Origin: Prochlorococcus marinus bv. HNLC1
Lineage (GTDB): Bacteria; Cyanobacteriota; Cyanobacteriia; PCC-6307; Cyanobiaceae
DNA length: 61,514 nt
Assembly: GCA_000218705.1 (NCBI GenBank)
Contig: GL947594.1
Location: 124,845-186,358, forward strand
Direction of reading: 5' to 3'
A model generated the notes under the pieces. It was not told where the DNA came from. It saw nothing but the letters and a program-made list of their open reading frames with translations, and searched no databases. Positions 10,183 through 21,181 of this stretch are shown one piece after another (position 1 is the first letter of the stretch; every line of letters begins with the position of its first letter). The translations under genes and the position numbers were made by a program.

Positions 10183-10202
10183 TCTTTAATAATTTAAAAG
10201 AC

Positions 10203-11060
10203 ATGGATTATTTATCAATTAATTCAAAAGTTGAATGGGTTAAGCAGGGAGACTATGAAGATATTTTGTTTTATAAATCTAAAGATGGGATCGCAAAAAT
10301 TGCTATAAATAGGCCTGAGAAAAGGAATGCTTTTCGTCCTAAAACAATTGATGAACTTATTGATGCATTTATTAAAGTTAAATATGATGAAAAATTAGGA
10401 GTTGTTCTTTTCACTGGAGAGGGCCCAGATAAAAAAGGGGTTTTTTCCTTCTGTGCTGGAGGTGATCAAGGCATAAGAGGTGAGAATGGTTATTTAGATC
10501 AAAATGGTAATCAAAAACTAAATGTTCTCGAATTACAGAGAATCATTCGAAGTCTACCTAAAGTAGTTATTGCTCTTGTTTCTGGATTCGCTATTGGAGG
10601 AGGTCAGGTTCTACAGTTAATTTGCGATTTAAGTATTGCTGCTGATAATGCAATATTTGGGCAATCTGGGCCAAAAGTAGGGAGTTTTGACGGTGGATTC
10701 GGATCAAGTTATCTTGCTCGCGTAGTTGGACAGAGAAAAGCTAGAGAAATTTGGTTCTTATGTAGAAAATATGACGCTAAGCAGGCTTTAGGCATGGGCT
10801 TAATAAATGCAATTACAAAAAATGAAAATTTAGAAGCTGAAGGAGTAATCTGGGCTAGGGAAATTCTTCGTAATAGTCCTACCTCTATTAGAATCCTCAA
10901 AGCCTCATTCAATGCTGAGAACGATGGTATGGCAGGGATTCAAGAATTATCTGGGTATGCTACACAATTGTTTTATGGAACTTCAGAAGCTAAAGAGGGA
11001 AGAGACGCTTTTCTAGAGAAACGAAATCCAGATTATTCAGATTATGGATGGTCCCCTTGA
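10203..11060 (+). CDS. menB: 1,4-dihydroxy-2-naphthoyl-CoA synthase
   Basis: Crotonase-fold enzyme that closes the naphthoquinone ring of phylloquinone by Dieckmann-type condensation of succinylbenzoyl-CoA. The 285-residue product shows [16 protein letters not shown], the oxyanion/substrate region [34 protein letters not shown] and [20 protein letters not shown], all typical of MenB rather than of general enoyl-CoA hydratases. It follows menD by 20 bases, forming the phylloquinone pair, and precedes glgA by 41 bases. Nothing unusual. Confidence 0.96.
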   Translation: MDYLSINSKVEWVKQGDYEDILFYKSKDGIAKIAINRPEKRNAFRPKTIDELIDAFIKVKYDEKLGVVLFTGEGPDKKGVFSFCAGGDQGIRGENGYLDQNGNQKLNVLELQRIIRSLPKVVIALVSGFAIGGGQVLQLICDLSIAADNAIFGQSGPKVGSFDGGFGSSYLARVVGQRKAREIWFLCRKYDAKQALGMGLINAITKNENLEAEGVIWAREILRNSPTSIRILKASFNAENDGMAGIQELSGYATQLFYGTSEAKEGRDAFLEKRNPDYSDYGWSP

Positions 11061-11101
11061 TCGTTTATTATTTTTCAATGAAAAGTAATTTAAAATATTA
11101 A

Positions 11102-12553
11102 ATGCGAATCCTATTTGCTGCTGCAGAATGTGCTCCCATGATCAAAGTTGGAGGTATGGGTGATGTGGTAGGTCTCTGCCTCCTTCTCTAATAAATCTTG
11201 GCCATGATGTAAGAGTGATAATTCCAGGCTATGGAAAATTATGGAGTATGTTAAAGGTCACTAAGGAACCGTTATTTAGAGCTCAAACGATGGGAGCTGA
11301 CTTTTCTGTGTATGAGGCTACTCATCCTACTCATGACTATAAGATTTATTTGGTTGCACACCCTTCATTTGATTCAGAAAGAATCTATGGAGGAGAAGAT
11401 GAGGATTGGCGATTTACTTTTTTTGCCAGTGCAACGGCAGAATTCGCTTGGAATTGCTGGAAACCTCAAGTACTTCATTGTCATGATTGGCATACAGGAA
11501 TGATTCCTGTATGGATGCATCAAGATCCTGAAATTAGTACAGTATTTACAATTCATAATCTCAAATACCAGGGCCCTTGGAGATGGAAACTTGAAAAAAT
11601 GACTTGGTGTCCTTGGTATATGCATGGTGATCATACTATGGCTGCTGCTATGTTGTATTCAGACAGAGTAAATGCCGTATCTCCAACTTACGCGGATGAA
11701 ATTAAAACTAATGAGTATGGAGAGAGTTTAGATGGGCTTTTAAATTATATATCTGGAAAATTAAGAGGAATTTTAAATGGGATAGATCTTGAGGATTGGA
11801 ATCCCTCGATTGATAAGTATTTGCCTTCTAATTTTGATATCAATAATCTTGAGGGTCGTTATGAGAATAAAAGAATATTGCAAAAAGAGATGGGTTTAGA
11901 TATTGATAGAAATAAATTTTTATTGGGAATGGTTGGAAGATTAGTTGATCAGAAAGGTGTTGATCTACTATTACAAGTTGCTAGAAGATTGCTTGCTTAT
12001 ACAGATTCTCAAATAGCAGTTTTGGGGACGGGTGATCGTTATTTAGAATCTGGATTATGGCAATTAGCAGTTGATTATCCCGGACGCTTTGCTGTATTTC
12101 TTACATATGATGATGCTCTTTCGAGGCTCATTTATGGGGGGTCAGATGCATTCTTGATGCCAAGTCGATTTGAGCCTTGTGGAATAAGTCAACTACTTGC
12201 GATGAGGTACGGATCAATCCCAATTGTTAGAAGAGTTGGTGGTTTAGTAGATACTGTTTTGCCTCATGACCCAGAGAATGATCTAGGTACAGGTTTTTGT
12301 TTTGATAGATTTGAACCAATTGATTTTTATACTGCACTCGTGCGTGCTTGGGAAGCATTCAGACATAAAAAAAGTTGGCGATTACTTCAAAAAAGAGCTA
12401 TGGCAAAAGAGTTTAGTTGGGAAAGATCAGCATTAGAATATGAAATTATGTATAAAGATGTTTGTGGTATTAAAAGAGCCATCGCCTGATATTGTTGAAA
12501 TTGAGAAATTTTCATACGGTCAATCAGCAGATCCATCACTTAAGAAATCTTAA
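11102..12553 (+). CDS. glgA: glycogen synthase (two compensating indels, near 11173 and 12472-12475)
   Basis: ADP-glucose-dependent starch/glycogen synthase that extends alpha-1,4-glucan chains. The ATG at 11102 gives [20 protein letters not shown] with the K-x-G-G nucleotide-sugar motif, then one base is missing after codon 24 (about 11173; expected VVGSLPPSL). The long middle frame (about 11215-12489) carries [13 protein letters not shown] and the donor site [20 protein letters not shown] second indel, one extra A in the A4 run at 12472-12475, truncates the end; correcting it adds about 25 natural residues ([20 protein letters not shown]) and moves the stop from 12489 to 12551-12553. The repaired protein is 483 residues, typical for GlgA. 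Sequencing error is the likely cause. Confidence 0.92.
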
Positions 12554-12567
12554 AAATTTTGATATAA

Positions 12568-13941
12568 ATGAAATTCTCAATAAGTGAGATTAATCAAATT
12601 TTAGGTAATATAAATTTCAATGGGTCAGTTAAGAGTAATCTTTTATTTAGTAAAGTTTCTATTGATAGTAGAACAATATCTCCTGAAGATTTATTTATTG
12701 CATTGAAAGGTGAAAAATTTGATGGGCATGATTTTCTAAAAAATGTTTTAAAAATTGGAGTCAAAGCAGTTGTTATAAATCAAGGTAAACAAAATCTTGT
12801 TCCTAAAAATTATCCGTTTTGGGTGGTCCCTGATACTAAAGAAGCTTTTCAGAATTTAGCTTTAATTAAAAGGAGAAAATTAAAAATTCCAGTTATTGCA
12901 ATTACAGGTTCAGTTGGTAAAACAACTACTAAAGAAATGACATTAGAAGTTTTAAAAAGTTATGGGAAGGTAAAAGTTTCAGAGAAAAATAATAATAATG
13001 AAATTGGTGTAGCTCTAACGATACATTCATGTGAAGGTTCAGAAGAATTATTAGTATTAGAAATGGGCATGAGAGGAAGAGGACAGATAGAAATATTATC
13101 GAAATTTTCTGAACCTAATATTGCAGTTATTACTAATATTGGGAGTTCACATATAGGAATCTTGGGGTCAAGAGATTCTATCGCTAAAGCAAAATGTGAA
13201 ATTACTCAACATCTAAATCCTGATGGGGTAGTAATCATTCCTTACGGAGAACCTCTTTTGGATGAAAATTTAAAAAATTTTTGGAGAGGTAAAGTTGTAA
13301 AAGTGAAGTTAGAAAAAAATAGAAAAAATATTAAATTGAATTCATCCAATGATAATTTTATTTTGGGCATTTACGATGTTCCTAAAAATATAATTCAAAT
13401 TGAAGAAAAATATTTTGAAATATCTTTTAAAGGAATTCATAATGCTTTAAATTTTCTTTATGTATATGCAATCTCGAGAGAATTAGGTATTGATTTTGAT
13501 AAATTTAATAAATTTAATTTTAGAAGTTTAGATGGGAGGAACAATGTTATTCATACCAAGAAATTATTAATAATGGATGAATCTTATAATGCTTCGCCTG
13601 AGTCTGTAAAAGCTTGTATTAAATGCCTTCTTGATTATCCAGGTAGGCATTTCTTTATTTTTGGAAGTATGAAGGAATTAGGCAATAATTCGGAACAATA
13701 TCACATAGAAATTTTTAAATTAATAAATAATTCAGATATTCAGAGATGTATATTTCTTTGTGAAAAAGAATTAGAAATTGAGATTAGAAAATATTGCTTA
13801 ATAAGTGAAAAAATCTTCATTGTAAATCAAATTGATAGTATTATTCCTATGATTAATGATATTACGATTAAAGGGGATGTTTTATTGATTAAAGGTAGTA
13901 GATATTGGCAATTAGATAAATTAATTCCCCATATAGGTTAA
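12568..13941 (+). CDS. murF: UDP-N-acetylmuramoyl-tripeptide--D-Ala-D-Ala ligase
   Basis: ATP-dependent Mur ligase that adds D-Ala-D-Ala to the peptidoglycan precursor in the cytoplasm. The 457-residue protein has the N-terminal UDP-substrate domain with [19 protein letters not shown], the P-loop [12 protein letters not shown] (about residues 112-123), the [12 protein letters not shown] and [14 protein letters not shown] boxes and the C-terminal [14 protein letters not shown] signature. It begins 14 bases after the repaired glgA end, and its last four bases overlap the end of the convergent glmU gene, which feeds the same pathway with UDP-GlcNAc. Confidence 0.95.
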   Translation: MKFSISEINQILGNINFNGSVKSNLLFSKVSIDSRTISPEDLFIALKGEKFDGHDFLKNVLKIGVKAVVINQGKQNLVPKNYPFWVVPDTKEAFQNLALIKRRKLKIPVIAITGSVGKTTTKEMTLEVLKSYGKVKVSEKNNNNEIGVALTIHSCEGSEELLVLEMGMRGRGQIEILSKFSEPNIAVITNIGSSHIGILGSRDSIAKAKCEITQHLNPDGVVIIPYGEPLLDENLKNFWRGKVVKVKLEKNRKNIKLNSSNDNFILGIYDVPKNIIQIEEKYFEISFKGIHNALNFLYVYAISRELGIDFDKFNKFNFRSLDGRNNVIHTKKLLIMDESYNASPESVKACIKCLLDYPGRHFFIFGSMKELGNNSEQYHIEIFKLINNSDIQRCIFLCEKELEIEIRKYCLISEKIFIVNQIDSIIPMINDITIKGDVLLIKGSRYWQLDKLIPHIG

Positions 13942-15284
13942 TTAGCTTTTTTCCAGTTATCTATATTTAATTGTTTTACTCTGGAGATGGCTAAGGAATC
14001 ACTTTTAACATCTTTATTAATAACTGATCCAGCACCAATTGTTACTGCATTCCCAAGAGTTATTGGAGCTATTAAAACTGAATTAGAGCCAACACTACAA
14101 TATTCACCAATGTTTGTGATGTTTTTTTTAAAACCATCATAATTTGCTGTAATTGTTCCCGCTCCAACATTTGTAAATTTGCCAATATTAGTATCACCTA
14201 TATAACTGAGATGATTTACTTTTACTGATTGAGATATATGGCTGTTTTTTATTTCTACGAAATTACCAACTTTGCTATTAGAAGAAATTGTAGAACCTGG
14301 TCTTATATGACTATAAGGACCTATATTTACATTATCCATTATCTCAGAGTTAAATATAGTCGTATTAACTACTTTAGTATTTTTTTTGATGGAGGTATTT
14401 TCTAGAAATGTATTTGGCCCAATAATGCAATTATCAGAAATTTTTGAGAATCCTCTTATATGAGTATTTGCTTCAATAATTACATCTATTCCAATTTCAG
14501 ATTCTTCACTTACTGATGAGCTCTCTGGATTTACAAAAGTCACACCATTTAGCATATGCCTTGTTTTAATTTTCCTTTGTATAATTTCCTCGCATTTAGC
14601 TAAATCAATCCTATTATTGATACCTTGTATTTCTTCTTCATCAATAATTTCATAAGAAATTGCTTTCTCCAAAAGTGAAATAGTATCTGTAAGATAAAAT
14701 TCTTTTTGATTATTATTTGATTCTAAATTATTTATAATTTTAATTAATCTTTCACAATTAAAACAATATATTCCTGCATTAATTAACTTATTATTTTTTT
14801 CATTTAGGCTGCAGTCTTTTTCCTCGATAATCTTTTCAATAAAATTATCCTTTTTAAAAACCCTGCCATATCCAAAAGGATTTTCTTTTTCAGTTGTAAT
14901 TAAAGAAACATCTGCGTCCCTTGATGAGTGAACTTTTAAAAGTTCTTCTAATGATTCTGCTCTTATAAGTGGTACATCACCATTAAGGATTAGTAAATTA
15001 CCTTTGAAATTGTTAAATTTCTTTGATAATACCTGTACAGCATGACCGGTACCCAATTGAGGCTCTTGTAAAACTATTTCTACATTTTCTTTATTTAATA
15101 ATGACTTTTTAACCAAGTCGGGTTTATGACCAATCACAACAAATATCTTATCTGGATTAAGTTTTTTAGAAGTATTTATGATCCTATTTAAAAGAGTTTC
15201 ACCTGAAATTCTATGTAATACTTTTGGTAAGTTGCTTACCATTCTGGTGCCTTTCCCTGCGGCTAGTATCGCAATAGCTAGCAT
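13938..15284 (-). CDS. glmU: bifunctional GlcNAc-1-P uridyltransferase / GlcN-1-P acetyltransferase
   Basis: Makes UDP-GlcNAc for peptidoglycan and lipopolysaccharide. The N-terminal uridyltransferase domain shows the nucleotide motif LAAGKGTRM (residues 7-15), [14 protein letters not shown] and NGDVPLI. The C-terminal left-handed beta-helix acetyltransferase has the repeated hexapeptides [46 protein letters not shown] and [10 protein letters not shown]. At 448 residues it is full length. It overlaps murF tail to tail by four bases and lies downstream of aroA and the MnmC-type methyltransferase on the same strand. Confidence 0.96.
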   Translation of the reverse strand: MLAIAILAAGKGTRMVSNLPKVLHRISGETLLNRIINTSKKLNPDKIFVVIGHKPDLVKKSLLNKENVEIVLQEPQLGTGHAVQVLSKKFNNFKGNLLILNGDVPLIRAESLEELLKVHSSRDADVSLITTEKENPFGYGRVFKKDNFIEKIIEEKDCSLNEKNNKLINAGIYCFNCERLIKIINNLESNNNQKEFYLTDTISLLEKAISYEIIDEEEIQGINNRIDLAKCEEIIQRKIKTRHMLNGVTFVNPESSSVSEESEIGIDVIIEANTHIRGFSKISDNCIIGPNTFLENTSIKKNTKVVNTTIFNSEIMDNVNIGPYSHIRPGSTISSNSKVGNFVEIKNSHISQSVKVNHLSYIGDTNIGKFTNVGAGTITANYDGFKKNITNIGEYCSVGSNSVLIAPITLGNAVTIGAGSVINKDVKSDSLAISRVKQLNIDNWKKAN

Positions 15285-15330
15285 AAATTCTTTTTTCTTC
15301 TTTTACATAAATTTAACTATTAGATGTTTT

Positions 15331-16207
15331 TTATGCCATCTCCCATTTCTTTCTCCATGAATTTGTATCTAAAAGCTTAGAAAATTGTTGCTCTTTTTTC
15401 CTTATTTCTAGAATTTCTTTTGATAACATTTCTCCTGTTGGATCTCTATAAGGAATAGATGCCTTTGTATTTAGATGTTCAATTTCCATCTCTGATAATT
15501 GCTTGATGTATGGGTTATTTTGTTGATTATCAAAAGTAGCTAATGTTCCATCACTCCAATGATTTTTATTTGAAAGAGTTGGCAATATATTAAATAAATT
15601 AAAACCTAGATTTTTCAATGATTTTCTTACAGCTGCTGCTGATGTATATGTAATTAAGTAGCCTTCATATTTTATTTTATTTTTTAATTGTGATAGAAAT
15701 TCATAAGACCATATCTCAGGACATTTTTGAGGCGAAAAACCATCTAAAAAAATTAAGTCAAAATTTAATTCTTTTGGTAAATTTAATATTTCTTTTCTGG
15801 CATCTCCTATTATCAAGTTTGCAATCGAAATTCTTATTTTTGTATAAACCTTTTAAATTTAGGGAATTTAGAATTTCAATTACTTTTGGACTCCATAAGT
15901 TATTAAATTTTTTGTCAGTTAAAGCATAATTTAATGGTCTTTTATCAATCTCTAATCCATACCAATTTAAAGTTGATAATTCTATTTTTAGATTTTCAAA
16001 AAGCAAAGCTGAATTATATCCAATCCCAAAACATATATCTAAAACATTTATGGATTTATTTTGAAATCTTTTAAGCCTGGAAGGATTAATAAATTTATTT
16101 TTTGTTTCATAATATGCCCCTGCTTTACTATGAAAATTTTCATTAAATTTTTCACTTCTAAAAGATATGCTCCCATCTTTAGTAATTACCTTTATTAAAT
16201 TATTCAA
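15331..16207 (-). CDS. MnmC-type (DUF752) methyltransferase (frameshifted, extra base near 15837-15841)
   Basis: S-adenosylmethionine-dependent methyltransferase resembling the methyltransferase half of MnmC, which modifies U34 of some tRNAs; no FAD oxidase half is present. The N-terminal part carries the SAM motif LDICFGIGYNSALLFE and WYGLEIDKRPL; the C-terminal part, in another frame, carries DLIFLDGFSPQKCPEIWS, ITYTSAAAVRKSL and WSDGTLATF. Removing one T from the T5 run at 15837-15841 joins them smoothly (…YKIRISIANLIIGDARKEI…) into 291 residues. The two pieces are clearly one gene. It starts nine bases after the aroA stop, so the two are co-transcribed. Confidence 0.85.
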
Positions 16208-16216
16208 TTATTAAAA

Positions 16217-17524
16217 TTAAAGTAAAGATTCCAAATCATTCCAAAATCCTGGGTAAGAAACATTAGAAGCATCAGATCTAAAAATTTTAGAGGATCCTTT
16301 CGCTAATAATGCGGCAATAGCTAAACTCATAGCAACTCTGTGATCTGTCTCACTATCAACATCTGCACCAATAAATTTAGAATCACCATTAATTATTAGT
16401 CCATCATGTTTCTCTTTGATATTTGCTCCAAATTTATTTAGTTGCCTTGCCATAACTTTTAAACGATCTGTTTCTTTGACTCTCAATTCAGATGCATCAT
16501 TAATATATGAAATGCCTCCACAGAAACAAGCTGCAACGGTAAGTATGGGTATTTCATCAATTAATTTTGGAAGAATATCTCCTTGAATTGTAAAAGGCTT
16601 AAGTTCATTGGCTGTTTTAACATGAATATTGCCAATCATTTCTCCAGCTATAGTAGATTGTTCATCAATTTTATAATTGCATCCCATCATATCCATTACT
16701 TTCAATATTCCAATTCTTGTAGGATTAAGTCCTACATTTTTAATAGTAATGTTTGAATTTGGAATGATAGAAGCTGCTATCATCCAAAAAGAGGCTGAAC
16801 TTATATCACCAGGGATTAATATCTTTTGACCTTTTAAATCTCTACCAGGATTTATAACAACATTTCTACCTAATTCTCCTCTGATTTTTATATCTGCGCC
16901 AAAAGCGTTCAGCATCCTTTCTGTATGATCTCTGGATGAGGCTGGTTCAATAACTGAAGTTGGCCCTGTAGCAGTTAAACCGGCGAGTAGGATGGCTGAC
17001 TTAACTTGTGCGCTCGCTACAGGGGTTCCAATTACACAACCTTTAAGGTTTGCACCTGAAATTGATATGGGAGCTTTATTTCCTCCTTCTCTTCCAAATA
17101 ATTTTCCACCCATCATTCTTAGAGGCTTGCATACTCTTCCCATAGGTCTTTCAATAAGAGATTCATCACCAGTTAGTATGAAATTCTTATCTTTTTGACC
17201 AGCTAAAAGTCCCATAATTAAACGCATTGTCGTGCCAGAATTTCCACAGTCAAGAATTTCTTTGGGTTCTTCATATCCTTCAAGCCCCCTACCAATAACT
17301 TCAAAAGTCTCTCCTTCAACAATATCTGTAATTTTAACTCCTAAATTTCTCAGACAGTTTGCTGTTGATATTGGGTCTTCTGAATTTAAAAAACCACTAA
17401 TGGTTGTTTGCCCTTCTGCAATACTCCCTAAAATTAGTGCTCTATGTGATATTGATTTATCCCCAGGGACTTCAATAATACCTTGCAAACTTCCTCCACC
17501 TTCTAATGTTCGAGAATTATTCAT
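16217..17524 (-). CDS. aroA: 5-enolpyruvylshikimate-3-phosphate synthase
   Basis: Sixth step of the shikimate pathway, making EPSP for aromatic amino acids and, through chorismate, for phylloquinone. The 435-residue protein has the PEP/shikimate-3-P motifs [39 protein letters not shown] and [19 protein letters not shown], plus [14 protein letters not shown]. Length is normal. It leads a minus-strand unit aroA-methyltransferase-glmU and is divergent from comB across a 160-base spacer. Confidence 0.97.
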   Translation of the reverse strand: MNNSRTLEGGGSLQGIIEVPGDKSISHRALILGSIAEGQTTISGFLNSEDPISTANCLRNLGVKITDIVEGETFEVIGRGLEGYEEPKEILDCGNSGTTMRLIMGLLAGQKDKNFILTGDESLIERPMGRVCKPLRMMGGKLFGREGGNKAPISISGANLKGCVIGTPVASAQVKSAILLAGLTATGPTSVIEPASSRDHTERMLNAFGADIKIRGELGRNVVINPGRDLKGQKILIPGDISSASFWMIAASIIPNSNITIKNVGLNPTRIGILKVMDMMGCNYKIDEQSTIAGEMIGNIHVKTANELKPFTIQGDILPKLIDEIPILTVAACFCGGISYINDASELRVKETDRLKVMARQLNKFGANIKEKHDGLIINGDSKFIGADVDSETDHRVAMSLAIAALLAKGSSKIFRSDASNVSYPGFWNDLESLL

Positions 17525-17684
17525 AATGATTTGAAGTTGAGGTAGTAAAAAGTTAAAGTAATTTATATAGTATCAATTAAGTACTTAGAAATTTATTGTT
17601 ATCAATGCAAAATTAAATAAATTTAAATCTATTTAATTTCTTTTTTATGTACCTATGATAATTTTATTTTATTAAGTTTTCAGT

Positions 17685-18419
17685 TTGAATTTTAATCTTA
17701 CTTATTATCACGTCGCTTCTGACGTCCCAGAGAATAAATCCGAGATAGCAGTTGTTATTGATGTATTAAGAGCAACTACTACTATCGCATGGGCCCTGAA
17801 AAATGGAGCTGATTCTATAGAAGTTTTTGCTGATTTAGATTTATTAAGAGAGAAAGCATTGAAATGGAACCCTCAAAAAAGGGTTATGTTAGCTGAACGA
17901 GGTGGAAAGAAAATAGATGGATTTGATTTAGGTAATTCGCCTTTAACAGTGACAAAAAATATTGTTGAAGGTAAAAGATTATTTATGAGTACGACTAATG
18001 GTACAAAAGCTCTCCAAAAAGTTGAGAATAGTCAATTTCTATTCCCAATGGCATTAACAAATAGGAAGGCGGTTGCAGATAGAATAATTTCTCTTAATGA
18101 GAGTAATATTTTAATTCTTGGTAGTGGATGGGAAGGAAATTATTCCTTGGAGGATTCATTAGCTGCTGGTGCACTTGCTGATTATCTTATGAATTTTCCG
18201 AACTCAGAAGTTAATATTGTTAATGATGAATTAAATGCTGCTTTAGCTTTGTGGAACTTTTGGAAAGATGATGTATTAAAATGTCTTAAGACAGCTACTC
18301 ATGGTAAAAGATTGGCTAGTATTGGAGATTATGAAGATGATTTTAAATGCTGCTCTCAAATTGATTGCTTAGATATTGTTCCCACACAAGTAGAAAGAGG
18401 GGTCATCCGTGCCTCTTAA
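17685..18419 (+). CDS. comB: 2-phosphosulfolactate phosphatase family protein (ComB)
   Basis: ComB-family phosphatase, which in coenzyme M-making organisms hydrolyses 2-phosphosulfolactate. Cyanobacteria carry the family without the rest of the pathway, so the true substrate here is uncertain. Visible blocks in the 244 residues are VVIDVLRATTTIAWALKNGA, MLAERGGKKIDGFDLGNSP, MSTTNGTKAL and the Asp/Glu-rich SLEDSLAAGALADYL. The start is a TTG at 17685-17687; no ATG upstream fits. It is followed by the nitrilase-family gene 31 bases on. Confidence 0.9.
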   Translation: MNFNLTYYHVASDVPENKSEIAVVIDVLRATTTIAWALKNGADSIEVFADLDLLREKALKWNPQKRVMLAERGGKKIDGFDLGNSPLTVTKNIVEGKRLFMSTTNGTKALQKVENSQFLFPMALTNRKAVADRIISLNESNILILGSGWEGNYSLEDSLAAGALADYLMNFPNSEVNIVNDELNAALALWNFWKDDVLKCLKTATHGKRLASIGDYEDDFKCCSQIDCLDIVPTQVERGVIRAS

Positions 18420-18450
18420 ATGAATTTATTTTTTTCAGGAGTTAAAAACA

Positions 18451-19278
18451 TTGACTGATTTCCTTGTCGCAGCATTACAAATAACAAGTACTTCTAATAT
18501 TGATTCTAATTTTGCAGAAGCTGAGGAACAAATTGAATTAGCTACAAGAAGAGGTGCTGAATTAATTGGTTTGCCTGAAAATTTTGCTTTTTTGGGGGAT
18601 GATTCTGAAAAACTAAAATTATCTGGAGAGTTATCTATTAAGTGTGCTAATTTTCTCAAAACGATGTCTCAGAGATATCAAGTGTTTCTTTTGGGAGGAG
18701 GATATCCTGTGCCTGCTGGAGATGATACTCATATACTTAATAGATCTGCTTTATATGGAAAAGATGGTTTGATAATTGGTCAATACGATAAAATTCATCT
18801 TTTTGATGTAGATCTACCTGATGGGAATTTGTATAAAGAATCAGCAACTATTTTATCAGGGTCTGAAAAGCCACCTATTATTGATATCCCTGGTTTATGT
18901 AAGGTTGGATTATCAATCTGCTACGATGTCAGATTTCCTGAGCTTTATAGATATCTTTCTGAAAATGGAGCAGAATTATTAATGATACCTGCTGCTTTCA
19001 CTGCCTTTACAGGTAAGGATCATTGGCAAATTTTACTTCAAGCAAGAGCTATCGAAAATACTGCTTACGTAGTTGCACCTGCCCAGACAGGTATTCATTA
19101 TGGCAGAAGACAGAGTCACGGCCACGCCATGGTTATTGATCCATGGGGTACTGTACTCTCAGATGCGGGTAAAACTCAAGGTGCCGCTATTGCTCCTGCT
19201 GATAAGGCAAGAGTAAAAAAGATTAGAGAACAGATGCCTAGTTTAAAACATAGAAAAACAAATATATTTGCAAAATAA
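18451..19278 (+). CDS. carbon-nitrogen hydrolase, Nit1-like (probable deaminated-glutathione amidase)
   Basis: Nitrilase-superfamily amidase. The catalytic triad is visible as Glu43 (GLPENFAFLG), Lys114 (QYDKIHLFDVDLPDG) and Cys157 (LSICYDVRFPELYR). The last motif and the context HWQILLQARAIENTAYV place it with the Nit1/NitFhit branch, whose known activity is repair of deaminated glutathione; that substrate is inferred. The start is TTG with a good upstream Shine-Dalgarno (AGGAG, about 18439-18443). Its TAA overlaps the ATG of amiC by one base, so the genes are translationally linked. Confidence 0.9.
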   Translation: MTDFLVAALQITSTSNIDSNFAEAEEQIELATRRGAELIGLPENFAFLGDDSEKLKLSGELSIKCANFLKTMSQRYQVFLLGGGYPVPAGDDTHILNRSALYGKDGLIIGQYDKIHLFDVDLPDGNLYKESATILSGSEKPPIIDIPGLCKVGLSICYDVRFPELYRYLSENGAELLMIPAAFTAFTGKDHWQILLQARAIENTAYVVAPAQTGIHYGRRQSHGHAMVIDPWGTVLSDAGKTQGAAIAPADKARVKKIREQMPSLKHRKTNIFAK

Positions 19279-20366
19279 TGTTTAAAATAAATAATTATTA
19301 TTTTGCTAGATTTTTACCTTTAATTTTTCTTTTAAGTGTTACTAGTCAACCTGTTAAATCTTCTAGCGCTTTAGCAGCCTGGTCTCTCAATTCAAATGGA
19401 CTTTTAGAACTGAGAACGAGAAAAAATTCAAATTTAAAAGCTTATTATCAAAAAGCTAATCAACTCTATGGTGATAGATTCTGGGTTGACTTTAATGGAG
19501 AATTACTGAATCCAAGAACAATAAAAGGAAATGGACCTGTTAAAGAAATTAGATTAGGAAAGCCTGTTAGCGGCATAACAAGATTAGTTATTGAATTCGC
19601 TCCTCAAAAAAGTATTAATCCTTATCAATTAAAGTTAATTGGTGTAGATGAAAATAAGTGGAAAATAAAACTTACTTCTTTTCCTCTAAATTCATTCAAG
19701 ACTATGAAGGAAGGAAATGTCTCAAAAGCACCTGTTACATATCCTAAAAGACAAGAGTTAAGAAGTTTAAGAGATATTAATTTGCGAATTACAGATCTTC
19801 CTAATATTAAAAGAAACAAATATTCTGTAGTTATTGATCCAGGGCATGGAGGTCCCGATTCTGGGGCTGTAGGAATAGATGGTTTAAAAGAAACGGATGT
19901 TGTTTTGGATGTTTCAAAGATTGTTACAAAATTACTTTTAGAAAAAGGTGTTAATGTGAAAATGACCAGAAATAAAGAGGTAGAGGTTGATTTATCTCCA
20001 AGGGTTGCCTTCGCAAATAAAACAAATTCAGATATTTTCGTAAGTATTCATGCAAATGCTTCTAGAGGGAAAAAAAGATATATTAATGGAATTGAGACGT
20101 TTTATTATTCTGGATGGAGGGGAAGGCTTTTAGCTGAAAAAATACAAAAAGAAGTTTTAAAAGTTTCTCCAGGTAGTCCCGATAGAGGAGTCAGGAGAGG
20201 AAGATATTTTGTAATTAAGAGAACTAATATGCCTGCAGTTCTTGCGGAGATAGGTTTTGTTACTGGTAGATTAGATGCTAGAAGACTTGAAAAGAAAATT
20301 CATAGAAAAAGAGTTGCTTTTGCTATAGCGAAAGGTATTCTTGAATATTTTAAGAGAGTAGGTTGA
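19278..20366 (+). CDS. amiC: N-acetylmuramoyl-L-alanine amidase (AMIN + Amidase_3)
   Basis: Periplasmic zinc amidase that cleaves peptide stems from peptidoglycan, typically for daughter-cell separation. An N-terminal signal/anchor (residues 1-29) leads into an AMIN-type domain (about 35-130), then Amidase_3 with VVIDPGHGGPDSGAVG (His zinc ligand), GLKETDVVLDVSK (Glu), FVSIHANASRG and the catalytic-Glu box PAVLAEIGFVTGR. At 362 residues all parts are present. It overlaps the nitrilase gene by one base and murI by four, making a compact cell-wall operon. Confidence 0.93.
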   Translation: MFKINNYYFARFLPLIFLLSVTSQPVKSSSALAAWSLNSNGLLELRTRKNSNLKAYYQKANQLYGDRFWVDFNGELLNPRTIKGNGPVKEIRLGKPVSGITRLVIEFAPQKSINPYQLKLIGVDENKWKIKLTSFPLNSFKTMKEGNVSKAPVTYPKRQELRSLRDINLRITDLPNIKRNKYSVVIDPGHGGPDSGAVGIDGLKETDVVLDVSKIVTKLLLEKGVNVKMTRNKEVEVDLSPRVAFANKTNSDIFVSIHANASRGKKRYINGIETFYYSGWRGRLLAEKIQKEVLKVSPGSPDRGVRRGRYFVIKRTNMPAVLAEIGFVTGRLDARRLEKKIHRKRVAFAIAKGILEYFKRVG

Positions 20367-21154
20367 AACTAAGATTAGGAATATTTGATAGTGGTATTGG
20401 AGGCTTTAGTGTCTTAAACTCACTTCTTTCAACAAGAACAGATGTTGAAGTTATTTATTTAGCAGATGTTGCTAGAAATCCATATGGAGAAAAAGATAAT
20501 AAAGAGATTAGAAATATCGCAATTCAAATATCAAATTGGTTTAAAGAAAAGGATCTTGATGCTCTTTTAATCGCTTGCAATACAACAAATGCTTGTGCTT
20601 TAGATCTATTGCAGAATACTTTAAAGATACCTTGTTTTGATTTAATAACTTCAGTTTCTAGTACTATTACATCTAACTCAATTGGTGTGCTAGCAACCAC
20701 TGCAACAGTTAAATCATCTTTTTATAAAAATATTATTAACAAAATAAGACCTGATATCAAAGTCTTCCAACAATCATGTCCAGAATTTGTATCTGAAATA
20801 GAAAAAATATCTATTGATTATAAAAAAATAAATTATCTTGCAGATTTATATTTAGGACCATTATTAAAAAAAAATATTAGTGAATTAATCCTTGGATGTA
20901 GTCATTACCCTTTGATATATCAAATTTTAAGAGAAAAAATATCATCAGATATAAAAATTATTGATCCTTCAATAGCTCTTACAAATAACTTAAATAATTT
21001 TTTTTATCCATCTAATAAATTTCATAAAAGTAATAAATATGACAATGTAGAATTTTTTGCTACTGGAAAGATTGACGAATTTTCTATCAAAGTGACAAAT
21101 TGGTTAAAAATTAATAAAAAAATTACTTTAGTTAACCTACGAAGAGAGGCATGA
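20363..21154 (+). CDS. murI: glutamate racemase
   Basis: Supplies D-glutamate for peptidoglycan. The 263-residue protein has the N-terminal FDSGIGGFSVL signature and the two catalytic cysteines, Cys72 in ACNTTNACAL and Cys179 in LILGCSHYPLIY. The start is TTG at 20363, overlapping the amiC TGA by four bases (TTGA), a clear case of coupled translation. It precedes the prenyl-diphosphate synthase gene by 27 bases. Confidence 0.95.
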   Translation: MKLRLGIFDSGIGGFSVLNSLLSTRTDVEVIYLADVARNPYGEKDNKEIRNIAIQISNWFKEKDLDALLIACNTTNACALDLLQNTLKIPCFDLITSVSSTITSNSIGVLATTATVKSSFYKNIINKIRPDIKVFQQSCPEFVSEIEKISIDYKKINYLADLYLGPLLKKNISELILGCSHYPLIYQILREKISSDIKIIDPSIALTNNLNNFFYPSNKFHKSNKYDNVEFFATGKIDEFSIKVTNWLKINKKITLVNLRREA

Positions 21155-21181
21155 TTCCTTTAGTATGTAAGAGAGGTAAAT

